Source: Polaromonas hydrogenivorans (lineage in GTDB: Bacteria; Pseudomonadota; Gammaproteobacteria; Burkholderiales; Burkholderiaceae_C). Taken from it: a DNA stretch of 64,000 nucleotides. The stretch lies in the NCBI RefSeq assembly GCF_040105105.1, contig NZ_CP157679.1:62001-126000 (forward strand), written 5' to 3'. The notes under the pieces were generated by a model, which was not told the DNA's origin, did no database searches, and worked only from the letters and a program-made list of their open reading frames with translations. Positions within the stretch are counted from its first letter, which is position 1. The number at the start of each line of letters is the position of its first letter. Positions 1 to 6,925 of this stretch are shown piece after piece. The position numbers and the translations under genes were made by a program.

Positions 1-256
1 GCGACACGAAGCCCACGCCGAAGACGGCCACCGACAGCAGCAGGCTGCCCAGGGGTGTCGAAGCCGGGAAAAAGGCCCGGCCGATGTAGACCGCGAAAAA
101 CGCATAGGTGACGAAGTCATAGAACTCCAGCGCATTGCCCGCGACGGTGGCGGCGACGATGCGCTTGGAGATGGCCGGCGGCCCGGCCTCTAGTGCGCGA
201 TGCTGGCGGTGCCGGACCCCTGCGGAATCGGCGGCAGGAAAGGTGATGGTGGTCAT
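1..256 (-). CDS. MFS metabolite:proton symporter, N-terminal part
   Basis: The reverse strand opens with ATG at 256 and reads without a stop to the window edge, giving the first 85 residues. After a hydrophilic start comes the motif GNALEFYDFVTYAFFAVYIG, typical of the first membrane helix of the metabolite:H+ symporter branch of the major facilitator superfamily (shikimate, citrate and proline/betaine type carriers). A second hydrophobic stretch begins near residue 68. Substrate cannot be told from this fragment. The gene lies 139 bp downstream of the D-amino-acid dehydrogenase on the same strand, so it may be co-transcribed with it behind the glycine riboswitch and could carry a related amino or organic acid. 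Confidence 0.8.
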   Translation of the reverse strand, partial: MTTITFPAADSAGVRHRQHRALEAGPPAISKRIVAATVAGNALEFYDFVTYAFFAVYIGRAFFPASTPLGSLLLSVAVFGVGFVS

Positions 257-395
257 GGAGATTTCTCGTGTTGAGGTGAAAATTCGGCCAGGGCGGCGTG
301 ACAGGGCTGCGCCTCGGCTGTAGGGGCCGGGGCGGCTGAGGTGGGAGAAGCAGGAAAAGTGGGCTGAGGCGGTCAAGCCTCAGGAAAGTCAAGCC

Positions 396-1667
396 TCAGG
401 AAGGCTGGGACTGCAGGCCCGATGGCACGCCAGCGGCGGGAGCGTGTGCACCACAGGCTTGCACGATCACGGTAGAGACCATGTCGGCGGTGACGGCTGA
501 CAGCGTCCAGCCGAGGTGACCATGGCCGGTGTTGTAAAATACATTGGCACGGCGCCCGCGCCCCACGCGCGGCATCATGTTGGGCATCATCGGGCGCAGG
601 CCGGCCCAGGGCACCACCTGCTGCGTGCTCACGCCAGGAAAGCACTGGTTGACCCAGTCGACCAAGGGCTTGATGCGGTCGGCCCGGATGTCCTTGTTGC
701 AGCCGTTGAACTCGGCCGTGCCGGCCACGCGCAGGCGATCGAGCCCCAGGCGGCTGGTGACCAGCTTGGTTTCGTCATCGAGCAGGCTCACGGTGGGGGC
801 GGCCTGCTGGCTTTGCGCGTCGGGCAGGTTGACGGTGATTGAATACCCCTTGACCGGATAGATGTTGACACGGTCACCGAGCTGGGCGGCAAAGTCGCGG
901 CTGGTCACGCCAGCGCATACCACCAGGCCATCGAAGCGGTGGGTCCTGGGGCCCTCACTCCCGTCCACGGTGACGCTGGCAGTCTTACCGTCGCTGCGCA
1001 GGGACAGCACGTCCTGCCCGTACAGGCAGTGCACGCCCAGGCGCGCGATGGCCGCGGCCAGGCCGACGGTGAACTTGTGAATGTCGCCGGTGGCGTCGCT
1101 CTCGGTGAAGTAGCCGCCGTAGTAAGCGCCGGCCAGCGTCGGTTCGATGGCGCGCATCTCGGCCGGCGTGACCGCCCGGCGCGCCAGGCCGCCGGCGGCC
1201 AGCAGTTTTGACACTTCCCCGGCGTGGTCAAAGCCTTTCTTGTCGCGGTAGATATGGAGGATGCCGTGCTTTTTCAGGTCGAAGTCCACGCCTTCGGCCT
1301 CGGCCCAGGCAAACAGGTGCTCGCGCGCCGCCACGGCCAGGCGGGTGGTCTCGATGGTGTTTTGCCGGTAGTTCGCCATGTTGCCAATGAATTCGGCAAA
1401 CCACGACAGCTTGTGCCAGCTGGGCTTGGGGTTGACCAGCAGCGGGGCATCGCCTTTGAGCATCCACTTCAGGCCCTTGACGATGGTCGACCAGTGGTTC
1501 CAGACCTCGGCGTTGGACGCCGACAGCTGGCCGCCGTTGGCAAACGACGTTTCCATGGCCGCATAGCGGTGTTTCTCGAACAAGGTGACGGCAAAGCCGC
1601 GCTTGGCCAGGGCATAGGCGGTGGTGACACCGGTGATGCCCCCGCCGATGACTGCGATTGATTTCAT
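396..1667 (-). CDS. dadA: D-amino-acid dehydrogenase, DadA-like
   Basis: FAD-dependent oxidoreductase of 423 residues that would deaminate D-amino acids (or glycine-like substrates) at the inner face of the membrane, passing electrons to the quinone pool. The N terminus MKSIAVIGGGITGVTTAYAL is a Rossmann dinucleotide-binding motif, and the C-terminal GLRPMMPNMMPRVG and TGHGHLGWTLS segments are standard for DadA. The ATG at 1667 is preferred to an in-frame start 99 bp further upstream, because the longer version would translate the riboswitch. A glycine riboswitch lies directly upstream, so expression is probably coupled to glycine. This makes a glycine or sarcosine oxidase role a real alternative to D-alanine dehydrogenase. 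Confidence 0.85.
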   Translation of the reverse strand: MKSIAVIGGGITGVTTAYALAKRGFAVTLFEKHRYAAMETSFANGGQLSASNAEVWNHWSTIVKGLKWMLKGDAPLLVNPKPSWHKLSWFAEFIGNMANYRQNTIETTRLAVAAREHLFAWAEAEGVDFDLKKHGILHIYRDKKGFDHAGEVSKLLAAGGLARRAVTPAEMRAIEPTLAGAYYGGYFTESDATGDIHKFTVGLAAAIARLGVHCLYGQDVLSLRSDGKTASVTVDGSEGPRTHRFDGLVVCAGVTSRDFAAQLGDRVNIYPVKGYSITVNLPDAQSQQAAPTVSLLDDETKLVTSRLGLDRLRVAGTAEFNGCNKDIRADRIKPLVDWVNQCFPGVSTQQVVPWAGLRPMMPNMMPRVGRGRRANVFYNTGHGHLGWTLSAVTADMVSTVIVQACGAHAPAAGVPSGLQSQPS

Positions 1668-1731
1668 GATGACAGGCTTCCAACAGGTCGTGGCGACGTG
1701 GCACGCTGCGCACCATGCGCAACGCACGCCC

Positions 1732-1925
1732 CCTCTGTTTTGACCTGAGAGATTCACGCCCCCCACTGCGGGTGGGATGCGCTTGCTCCTGCGGTGTGCC
1801 GACTGACAAAGTGCGGCAGCTCTTCAGAGTTCTATGATCCGATCGGTCCTTTTGCCTGAGAGTTTCCGGGGCGGTTGCTCCTTCGGCGCCGCTGGAGCAT
1901 GCCAGCGGTCTCTCCCGATCAGTTC
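1732..1925 (-). ncRNA. Tandem glycine riboswitch
   Basis: On the minus strand the leader of the dehydrogenase carries two aptamer-like units. The first has GGGAGAGACC, GCGCCGAAGGAGCAA and CTCTCAGGCAAAAGGACC in order, the classical gcvT-element core. The second is more diverged but keeps GGAGCAAGCGC and AATCTCTCAGGTCAAAACAG. The linker between them is short, as in cooperative tandem glycine riboswitches. The element ends about 65 bp before the dadA start. Ligand identity is inferred from consensus. Confidence 0.88.
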
Positions 1926-2423
1926 TTGGCACAAGGCCAAAGACTCTTTCATTAAAGCACAAAGCGTGCCATGAATTTTTCCTGTTAATACCGTCATTGA
2001 CGCAATACTGTGCACGCTTTCAGGGCAGCGACAGAAAAAAACAGTGCGCCAATGATTTCATTGTGGCAAATATCAAGGCAGGTCGGGACACGACGCTGAC
2101 GGGTCCCGTCCATCATGCGGATAATTTGCTTGCATGGGCATTGTGCAAGGAAGCGGGCCGCGCGTTGGCCCTATGCACCTTCGTGGTGGCGTTCATGGCC
2201 TTGTTCGGCAGCGGCCAGCAGGTCCTGAAAAACCCGCATGCACGATCAAGCCGCGCAAGGACTTGGGCTGCTTCCTTGACGCGCGGTGTCTGTGCTTTAT
2301 TTTTATTTCTCATCATGAGACCGCCCTAAATCCATGCCCTTTCCTGTCGGTGAACAACCTTCGTGGTGCGTGGCTGGCCAGGTCATCGACAGAACCAAAG
2401 GCGCCCATGCTAAGCACACCAAC
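1926..2423. other. Intergenic region without a supported gene
   Basis: About 500 bp between the riboswitch and the M20 peptidase gene. The first 70 bp must hold the promoter of the riboswitch transcript. Short open frames here have no recognisable domain or convincing ribosome site and look like chance. I see nothing else in it. Confidence 0.5.
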
Positions 2424-2451
2424 AAGAACGGCGCCCTCGGGCGCCGTTCTT
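2424..2451 (-). terminator. Strong hairpin after the M20 gene
   Basis: A perfect 13-bp inverted repeat, AAGAACGGCGCCC and GGGCGCCGTTCTT, with a 2-nt centre. It lies 20 bp beyond the stop codon of the M20 amidohydrolase. The following minus-strand bases are only weakly T-rich, so intrinsic termination is likely but not textbook. Confidence 0.65.
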
Positions 2452-2470
2452 TCAAGCCACTGCGGCGGGC

Positions 2471-3643
2471 TTAGACCAGAAAGCGTTGCGCCAGCAGCGC
2501 CCAGTAGGCAGCGCCGATGGGCAGGTTCGCGTCGTTGAAGTCGTAGCCGGGGTTGTGCACCATGCAGGCGCCGGCGCTGTCGCCATCGCCGTTGCCGATG
2601 AACAGGTAACTGCCGGGCACGCGCTCGAGCATGAAGGCGAAATCTTCACTCGCAGGCAAGGCCGGGCCCTGCAAGGTCACCTGCTCAGCGCCGACCAGTT
2701 CCAGAGCGATCTCGCGGGCGAAGGCGGTTTCCACGGGCGTATTGACCAGCACCGCGTAGCCGGGCCGCCAGTCGATCTGCGCCGTGACCTCAAAGCTTTC
2801 GGCCTGCGCGGTGATCAGCGCCTTGATACGCTGCTCGAGCTTGCTGCGAACTTCGCGGTCGAGCGCACGCACGCTGATCTCCAGCGTCGCGCTTTGCGGA
2901 ATCACGTTGTTGGCCTGGCCGGCGTGCAGCGCGCCCACAGTGACCACGGCCATCTGCAGCGGGTCGATGTTGCGCGAGACGACGGTCTGCAGCGCCATCA
3001 CGATGCTGGCAGCGGCCACGACGGGGTCCACCGCGCGGTGCGGCATGGCGCCATGGCCGCCCACGCCCGTGAGCGTGACGGTGGCGTAGTCGGACGAGGC
3101 CATGGCCGCGCCTTCGCGCAGCACCAGCCGGCCCTGGGGAACGCCGGGCATGTTGTGCATCGCGAAGATTGCGTCGCAGGGGTATTGGTCGAACAGGCCG
3201 TCGTCCATCATCCGTAGGGCGCCGCCGCCGCCTTCCTCGGCCGGTTGGAAGATCAGGTTCAGTGTGCCGGAAAAGTCACCCTGCTCGGCCAGGTGCTGCG
3301 CGGCGGCCAGCAGCATGGCGGTGTGGCCGTCGTGGCCGCAGGCATGCATCACGCCGGCATGGCAGCTGGCGTGCGGCAAGCCGGTGGCTTCGTGAATCGG
3401 CAGCGCGTCCATGTCGGCGCGCAGCCCGAGCCGGCGCTGGCCGTCGCCGCGCACCAATTGACCCACCACGCCGGTGCCGCCCAGGCCGCGTTCAACCGCA
3501 TAGCCCCAGCTTTGGAGCTTTTCGGCCACCAGGGCCGAGGTGCGATGCTCGTCGAACGCCAATTCGGGGTGGCGGTGGATGTCGCGCCGCAGGCTGATGA
3601 ACGCATCGGCCTGCGCGTGAAGTTCTTCAAGAAGTGTATTCAT
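2471..3643 (-). CDS. M20-family amidohydrolase, hippurate hydrolase-like
   Basis: A 390-residue metal-dependent amidohydrolase that would remove an acyl group from an N-acyl amino acid. It has the M20D hallmarks: RRDIHRHPELAFDE near residue 20, LRADMDALPI near 75, the metal-binding HACGHDGHTAML (Cys102, His104) and PAEEGGGG near 135, with the dimerisation domain between. Family members include hippurate hydrolase and IAA-amino-acid hydrolase; the exact substrate is not visible. It follows a Bug-type receptor gene on the same strand with a 19-bp gap, so receptor and hydrolase probably form one operon controlled by the divergent LysR protein. Confidence 0.85.
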   Translation of the reverse strand: MNTLLEELHAQADAFISLRRDIHRHPELAFDEHRTSALVAEKLQSWGYAVERGLGGTGVVGQLVRGDGQRRLGLRADMDALPIHEATGLPHASCHAGVMHACGHDGHTAMLLAAAQHLAEQGDFSGTLNLIFQPAEEGGGGALRMMDDGLFDQYPCDAIFAMHNMPGVPQGRLVLREGAAMASSDYATVTLTGVGGHGAMPHRAVDPVVAAASIVMALQTVVSRNIDPLQMAVVTVGALHAGQANNVIPQSATLEISVRALDREVRSKLEQRIKALITAQAESFEVTAQIDWRPGYAVLVNTPVETAFAREIALELVGAEQVTLQGPALPASEDFAFMLERVPGSYLFIGNGDGDSAGACMVHNPGYDFNDANLPIGAAYWALLAQRFLV

Positions 3644-3662
3644 GGGTAAATCCGAAGGCGGT

Positions 3663-4640
3663 TCACTGCGGTTGCAGGTTGATCAACTTGGCGATGGCGC
3701 GGTAGCGCGCGGTCTCGGCCTCGAAGAACTTGCCTGACTCGGCCAGCGACATCGGCGGCGACACCTGCGAGGCTTGCCCGGCCAGCTGCGAGCGCACGGC
3801 CGGGTCCTGCAGCGTCACGCCGATTGCTTTGTGCAGCTGTTGAACCACGTTTTCAGGCGTGTTTTTTGGCACCATCAGGCCGCTCCAGATCTTGTACACG
3901 AAGTTTTTCAGCTCCTTGCCTTCGCTGGCGGTGGGCACGTTCTTGAGCAACTCGGAGCGCTGCGCGCCGAGCTGGCCGATCACCTTGAGCCGGCCTTGCT
4001 CTGCCAGCGCGCCCATGCCGGCGCTGTACACCAGCACGGCAAAATCGACCTGCCCGCCGCCGATGTCCTGCAGCAAAGGCGCATTGCCCTTGTAGGGCAC
4101 ATGCGTCAGGGTGACGCCGGCAACTTTTTGCGCATTCTCGAGGATCAGGTGGTAGAGCGAACCAATCCCCACGCTGCCGTAGCTCAGCGGCTTGTCGGCC
4201 GACTTGCGCGCCAGCGCGATCAACTCATCAATAGTGTTGACCGGCAGGTCCTTGCGCACGACAAACACCATGACCGACTCCGCCACCGGCGCCACCAGGC
4301 GAAAGTCCTCGGTCTTGAGCTTGACGGCCGCGTTGGCCAGCGGCGACAGGATCACCTCGTTCGGCGAACCCTGGAACAAGTAGTAGCCGTCAGCGGGCGC
4401 GGCCAGCACCTTTTGCGCGGCCAGCGCACCGGCGACGCCGCCCAGGTTTTCCACGATCACCGGCTGGCCCAGCGCCTTGCCCAGCGGCACGGTGAAGATG
4501 CGCGCAATCGAATCGGACGGGCCGCCCGCGGGATAGGGAACCATCAGGTTGACCGGCTTGGTCGGGTAGGTCTGGGCGATGGCGCCGGTAACCAGCAGCA
4601 CGCCAGCCAGCAGGGCGCCAAATGTCTTGAATGCGTTCAT
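3663..4640 (-). CDS. Bug/TctC-family periplasmic receptor
   Basis: A 325-residue solute-binding protein of the tripartite tricarboxylate family, very common in Comamonadaceae. The ATG at 4640 gives a good signal peptide (FGALLAGVLLVTGAIAQ, cleavage after AIA) and is preceded by AAGGA; an upstream in-frame ATG would spoil the signal. The mature start YPTKPVNLMVPYPAGGPSD and later HVPYKGNAPLLQDI are diagnostic of Bug proteins. The ligand is probably a carboxylate or amide such as an N-acyl amino acid, given the adjoining M20 hydrolase. No cognate membrane subunits are nearby, as is usual for orphan Bug receptors. Confidence 0.88.
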   Translation of the reverse strand: MNAFKTFGALLAGVLLVTGAIAQTYPTKPVNLMVPYPAGGPSDSIARIFTVPLGKALGQPVIVENLGGVAGALAAQKVLAAPADGYYLFQGSPNEVILSPLANAAVKLKTEDFRLVAPVAESVMVFVVRKDLPVNTIDELIALARKSADKPLSYGSVGIGSLYHLILENAQKVAGVTLTHVPYKGNAPLLQDIGGGQVDFAVLVYSAGMGALAEQGRLKVIGQLGAQRSELLKNVPTASEGKELKNFVYKIWSGLMVPKNTPENVVQQLHKAIGVTLQDPAVRSQLAGQASQVSPPMSLAESGKFFEAETARYRAIAKLINLQPQ

Positions 4641-4764
4641 GGGGTGTTTCCTTGGAAAGAACGTGGAGTGATGCACCGCCTGAATGCTAAAGACCCCAAA
4701 TCAATGTGTCCAATGCATTGTTTTTGTGATTACTATTCATATTACTCATTCAAGTACCGCCCTC

Positions 4765-5667
4765 ATGAACCTCAAACACCTGGAACACCTGCTGGCCGTG
4801 GCCGACACCGGCTCGTTTAGCCGCGCCGCCGAGCAGCAGCACCTCACGCAGTCAGCCCTGAGCCGCAGCATCCAGACCCTGGAAGATGACCTGGGCGCGC
4901 GCCTGATCGACCGCACGGGCAAGCGCAATGAACTCACGCCGCTGGGCCAGGCCGTGGCCGTGCGCGCCCGGCGCATGGTGTTCGAGGCGGCCGAGCTGCG
5001 CCGCAGTGCCGAGTTGCTCAAGCAAGGCGACCTGGGCACCATCCGCATCGGCCTGGGTTCCGGACCGGGGGCGATGCTGATGACGCCGTTCCTGATTCAC
5101 ATGGCTAGGTACCATCCGGGCGTGCATGTCAGCATGTCGCCCGGCGCGACCGAGTTGCAGCTGATGCAGCTGCGCCAGCGCTCGCTCGACGCGCTGGTGA
5201 TCGACGTGCGCCGCATCGCCCCGGCCCCCGACCTGACCATCGAAATCATAGGCGAACTGCGCACCGGCTTTGTCTGCCGCACGGGCCACCCTTTGCTCAA
5301 GACTGGCAAGCCCATGTTTTTTGACGACATCCTGCGCTACCCGCTGGCCTCAGTACCACTGAGTGCGGAAATCGCGCATATCCTGGTCAACCTCTTCGGG
5401 CTGCGGGCCGATCCGCAGCAGGCCGTGAGCTTGCGCTGCGACGACATCACCAGTCTGATCGAGACGGTCAAGGCCTCGGACGCGATCTACCTCGGCATCC
5501 TGGCTGCCGCGCGCACCGGTATCGAGGCGGGGCAGCTCGCCGAACTGGTGACCGAGCCGGCCTTGACCAGCGGCGCGCGCTTTGCGTTCGTCACGCTGGT
5601 CAGGCGCACTGAGGCGCCGTCAATGGGTTTGTTTCGCCAGTTCGTGGCCGAGCGGTTGCGCGACTGA
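4765..5667 (+). CDS. LysR-family transcriptional regulator
   Basis: A 300-residue LysR regulator with an N-terminal winged helix-turn-helix (AVADTGSFSRAAEQQHLTQS, residues 15-34) and a C-terminal effector-binding domain. The start at 4765 (MNLKHLEHLL) fits the family; a longer version starting at 4684 adds an unlikely leader. It is divergent from the Bug receptor and M20 hydrolase genes with a 124-bp gap, the usual arrangement for a LysR protein that controls the divergent operon and itself. Its effector is unknown. Confidence 0.88.
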   Translation: MNLKHLEHLLAVADTGSFSRAAEQQHLTQSALSRSIQTLEDDLGARLIDRTGKRNELTPLGQAVAVRARRMVFEAAELRRSAELLKQGDLGTIRIGLGSGPGAMLMTPFLIHMARYHPGVHVSMSPGATELQLMQLRQRSLDALVIDVRRIAPAPDLTIEIIGELRTGFVCRTGHPLLKTGKPMFFDDILRYPLASVPLSAEIAHILVNLFGLRADPQQAVSLRCDDITSLIETVKASDAIYLGILAAARTGIEAGQLAELVTEPALTSGARFAFVTLVRRTEAPSMGLFRQFVAERLRD

Positions 5668-5986
5668 GGCGCGAGAAAATTGTCTTTTTCCTGGCCGGCG
5701 CCTGAGAAATATGTAATAGCACGGTGAATCCCGTACTTGACGAAGTTGGCGATCAGAGCTTGATTTGGTCGAGCCGCTGCTGTGCATCAAACAGATCAAA
5801 CGCTCTGGGTTCGAATGCACCACCACACCACTCAAGCATGGCCTGATGCTCTGGGTTTGGCTGGACAACCGAAGCGGCTTAATGACGACAAGGAACCCAC
5901 TTTGTTGAATAAATCCTGATCCGGGTGTCCTTACCTTCCCACCAGTCATTCAGCGCCTGAATTTATGACACTGTAAGACTAGTATC
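5668..5986. other. Non-coding stretch with possible decayed gene pieces
   Basis: About 320 bp between the LysR gene and the repeated amidase block. A short plus-strand frame around 5760-5880 reads like part of a protein but has no start and I cannot place it. An IS end-like sequence sits at 5901-5915. The region looks like scar sequence. Confidence 0.4.
5901..5915 (+). mobile_element. IS5/IS903-type terminal remnant
   Basis: TTTGTTGAATAAATC matches, from memory, the terminal inverted repeat of IS903-group elements of the IS5 family. No transposase gene or second end is present, and only about 70 bp follow before the repeated block begins, so this would be a solo end left after rearrangement. 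Confidence 0.4.
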
Positions 5987-6010
5987 CTCACGATGTGAAT
6001 CATGTAAATT

Positions 6011-6041
6011 TTGATATTAAAAATTATTTATTTAATATCAA
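6011..6041. promoter_or_regulatory. AT-rich inverted repeat upstream of the amidase operon
   Basis: TTGATATTAAA (6011-6021) and TTTAATATCAA (6031-6041) form a perfect 11-bp inverted repeat with a 9-bp spacer, about 95 bp before the amidase start. It lies in the only strongly AT-rich part of the region, so it probably marks the operon promoter and a dimeric operator. The same repeat occurs in copy 2 at 28236-28266. Confidence 0.5.
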
Positions 6042-6059
6042 TTTATTCATACAAACTCC

Positions 6060-6105
6060 TAAAGTTGCGTGGTTCGAAGTTCGAAATGAACCGAATAAAA
6101 ACACC
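6060..6105 (+). promoter_or_regulatory. Conserved leader element shared by three operons
   Basis: A 46-bp stretch with TGGTTCG and GAAATGAACC as its core (GGTTC/GAACC inverted arms) is found again, at roughly 75 percent identity, at 36893-36938 before the second ABC transporter, and exactly at 28285-28330 before the second amidase. Conservation between otherwise unrelated leaders suggests a binding site or RNA element. Confidence 0.5.
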
Positions 6106-6135
6106 ATTCAACCCCCGAAAACATAGGAGCAATTC

Positions 6136-6852
6136 ATGTCCACACAACTTGAGCAAGCGCTGGAAGCCGCCTTCGAAGAGGCTACGCGCCGTTATAAGGA
6201 ACGGGGCTTTCAGCGTCGCGTAGGCTTTGGCAACAAGCCCGCGCTGATCAGCGTCGACTTGGCCAATGCATGGACCCGTCCGGGCAATCCGTTCACCTGC
6301 GAACACGTCGATGACCAGATCATTCCGTCCATGCAGTCCCTGCTGAAGAGCTTTCGCAAGTACGACTTTCCCGTCGTTCATGTCACCACCTGCTACCAGA
6401 TCACAGACCGCAGCAATCCGCACACCGACATGGGTTTGTGGCACAACAAGATCCCGGTGGACGTGGTGGCCGAAAGCAACCCGGAGCTGTGGGCGATCGA
6501 CTCGCGTATTGCGCCCATTGAGGGCGAGCAGCTGTTGATCAAAAAGCGCGCCAGTGCCTTTCACGGCACTTACCTGGCCGGCTTCTTGCGTGCTGCAGGA
6601 GTCGATACCATTTTGGTGACCGGCGTGACCGCATCGGCCTGCGTGCGCGAGACTATTTGCGATGGCCTCGCCGATGGATTCAGAACCATTGCGGTCAAGG
6701 AAGCCATTGGCGACCGCGTCCCGGGCGCCGTCTTGTGGAATCTTTTTGACATTGACGCGAAGTTTGGCGATGTCGAGACCACCGAGACCTGTCTGCAGTA
6801 CCTGGACCGCATCGGCCAGGCCAAGATGGCTGGCGAGAAGCAGGCTGCCTGA
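6136..6852 (+). CDS. N-carbamoylsarcosine amidase, copy 1
   Basis: A 238-residue cysteine hydrolase of the isochorismatase-like fold that would split N-carbamoylsarcosine into sarcosine, CO2 and ammonia. Catalytic residues can be placed: Asp41 in LISVDLANAW, Lys136 in LIKKRASAFHGT and Cys169 in TGVTASACVRET, with spacing close to the Arthrobacter enzyme. FTCEHVDDQI and the GTYLAGFLRAAGVDT segment also fit. A good site (AGGAG) precedes the ATG. It is the first gene of a co-directional set with HyuA, HyuB, an NCS1 permease and a Tsx-like porin, the expected route from N-methylhydantoin. Another carbamoyl amide substrate is possible but less likely here. Confidence 0.88.
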   Translation: MSTQLEQALEAAFEEATRRYKERGFQRRVGFGNKPALISVDLANAWTRPGNPFTCEHVDDQIIPSMQSLLKSFRKYDFPVVHVTTCYQITDRSNPHTDMGLWHNKIPVDVVAESNPELWAIDSRIAPIEGEQLLIKKRASAFHGTYLAGFLRAAGVDTILVTGVTASACVRETICDGLADGFRTIAVKEAIGDRVPGAVLWNLFDIDAKFGDVETTETCLQYLDRIGQAKMAGEKQAA

Positions 6853-6876
6853 GGAAACCCAAGACGGATAGCAGTA

Positions 6877-6900
6877 AGGTGCGGCATCTATGCCGCACCT
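6877..6900 (+). other. Intercistronic hairpin between amidase and hyuA
   Basis: AGGTGCGGCAT and ATGCCGCACCT form a perfect 11-bp stem with a 2-nt centre, followed by GTGACAAAAAATTGG. It sits 24 bp after the amidase stop and 25 bp before hyuA. There is an A-run rather than a T-run, so on this strand it more probably affects mRNA processing or stability than full termination. Confidence 0.55.
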
Positions 6901-6925
6901 GTGACAAAAAATTGGAGAGAAACAG

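Larger units (their letters stand above)
5987..6833 (+). repeat. 847-bp duplicated block, copy 1
   Basis: This block, from CTCACGATGTGAATC through codon 233 of the amidase gene, recurs at 28212-29058 in direct orientation, 22225 bp away. The lines I compared by eye are identical and the encoded residues are identical. Similarity stops inside the last codons of the gene, after which the two loci differ but remain recognisably homologous to the stop codon. Confidence 0.93.

Noticed and set aside
1997..2329. A 110-codon open frame between the riboswitch and the M20 gene
   Set aside because: No ribosome site, no domain and overlapping open frames on both strands; composition looks like non-coding sequence.
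3774..4820. A 348-codon open frame opposite the Bug receptor gene
   Set aside because: Antisense shadow; it is rich in His, Gln and Arg as usual for reverse-strand reading and crosses the divergent promoter.
5800..5835. A tRNA-like GGTTCGAATGCACCACCA stretch
   Set aside because: The bases around the T-loop-like string do not pair, and no acceptor or anticodon stem is found upstream.
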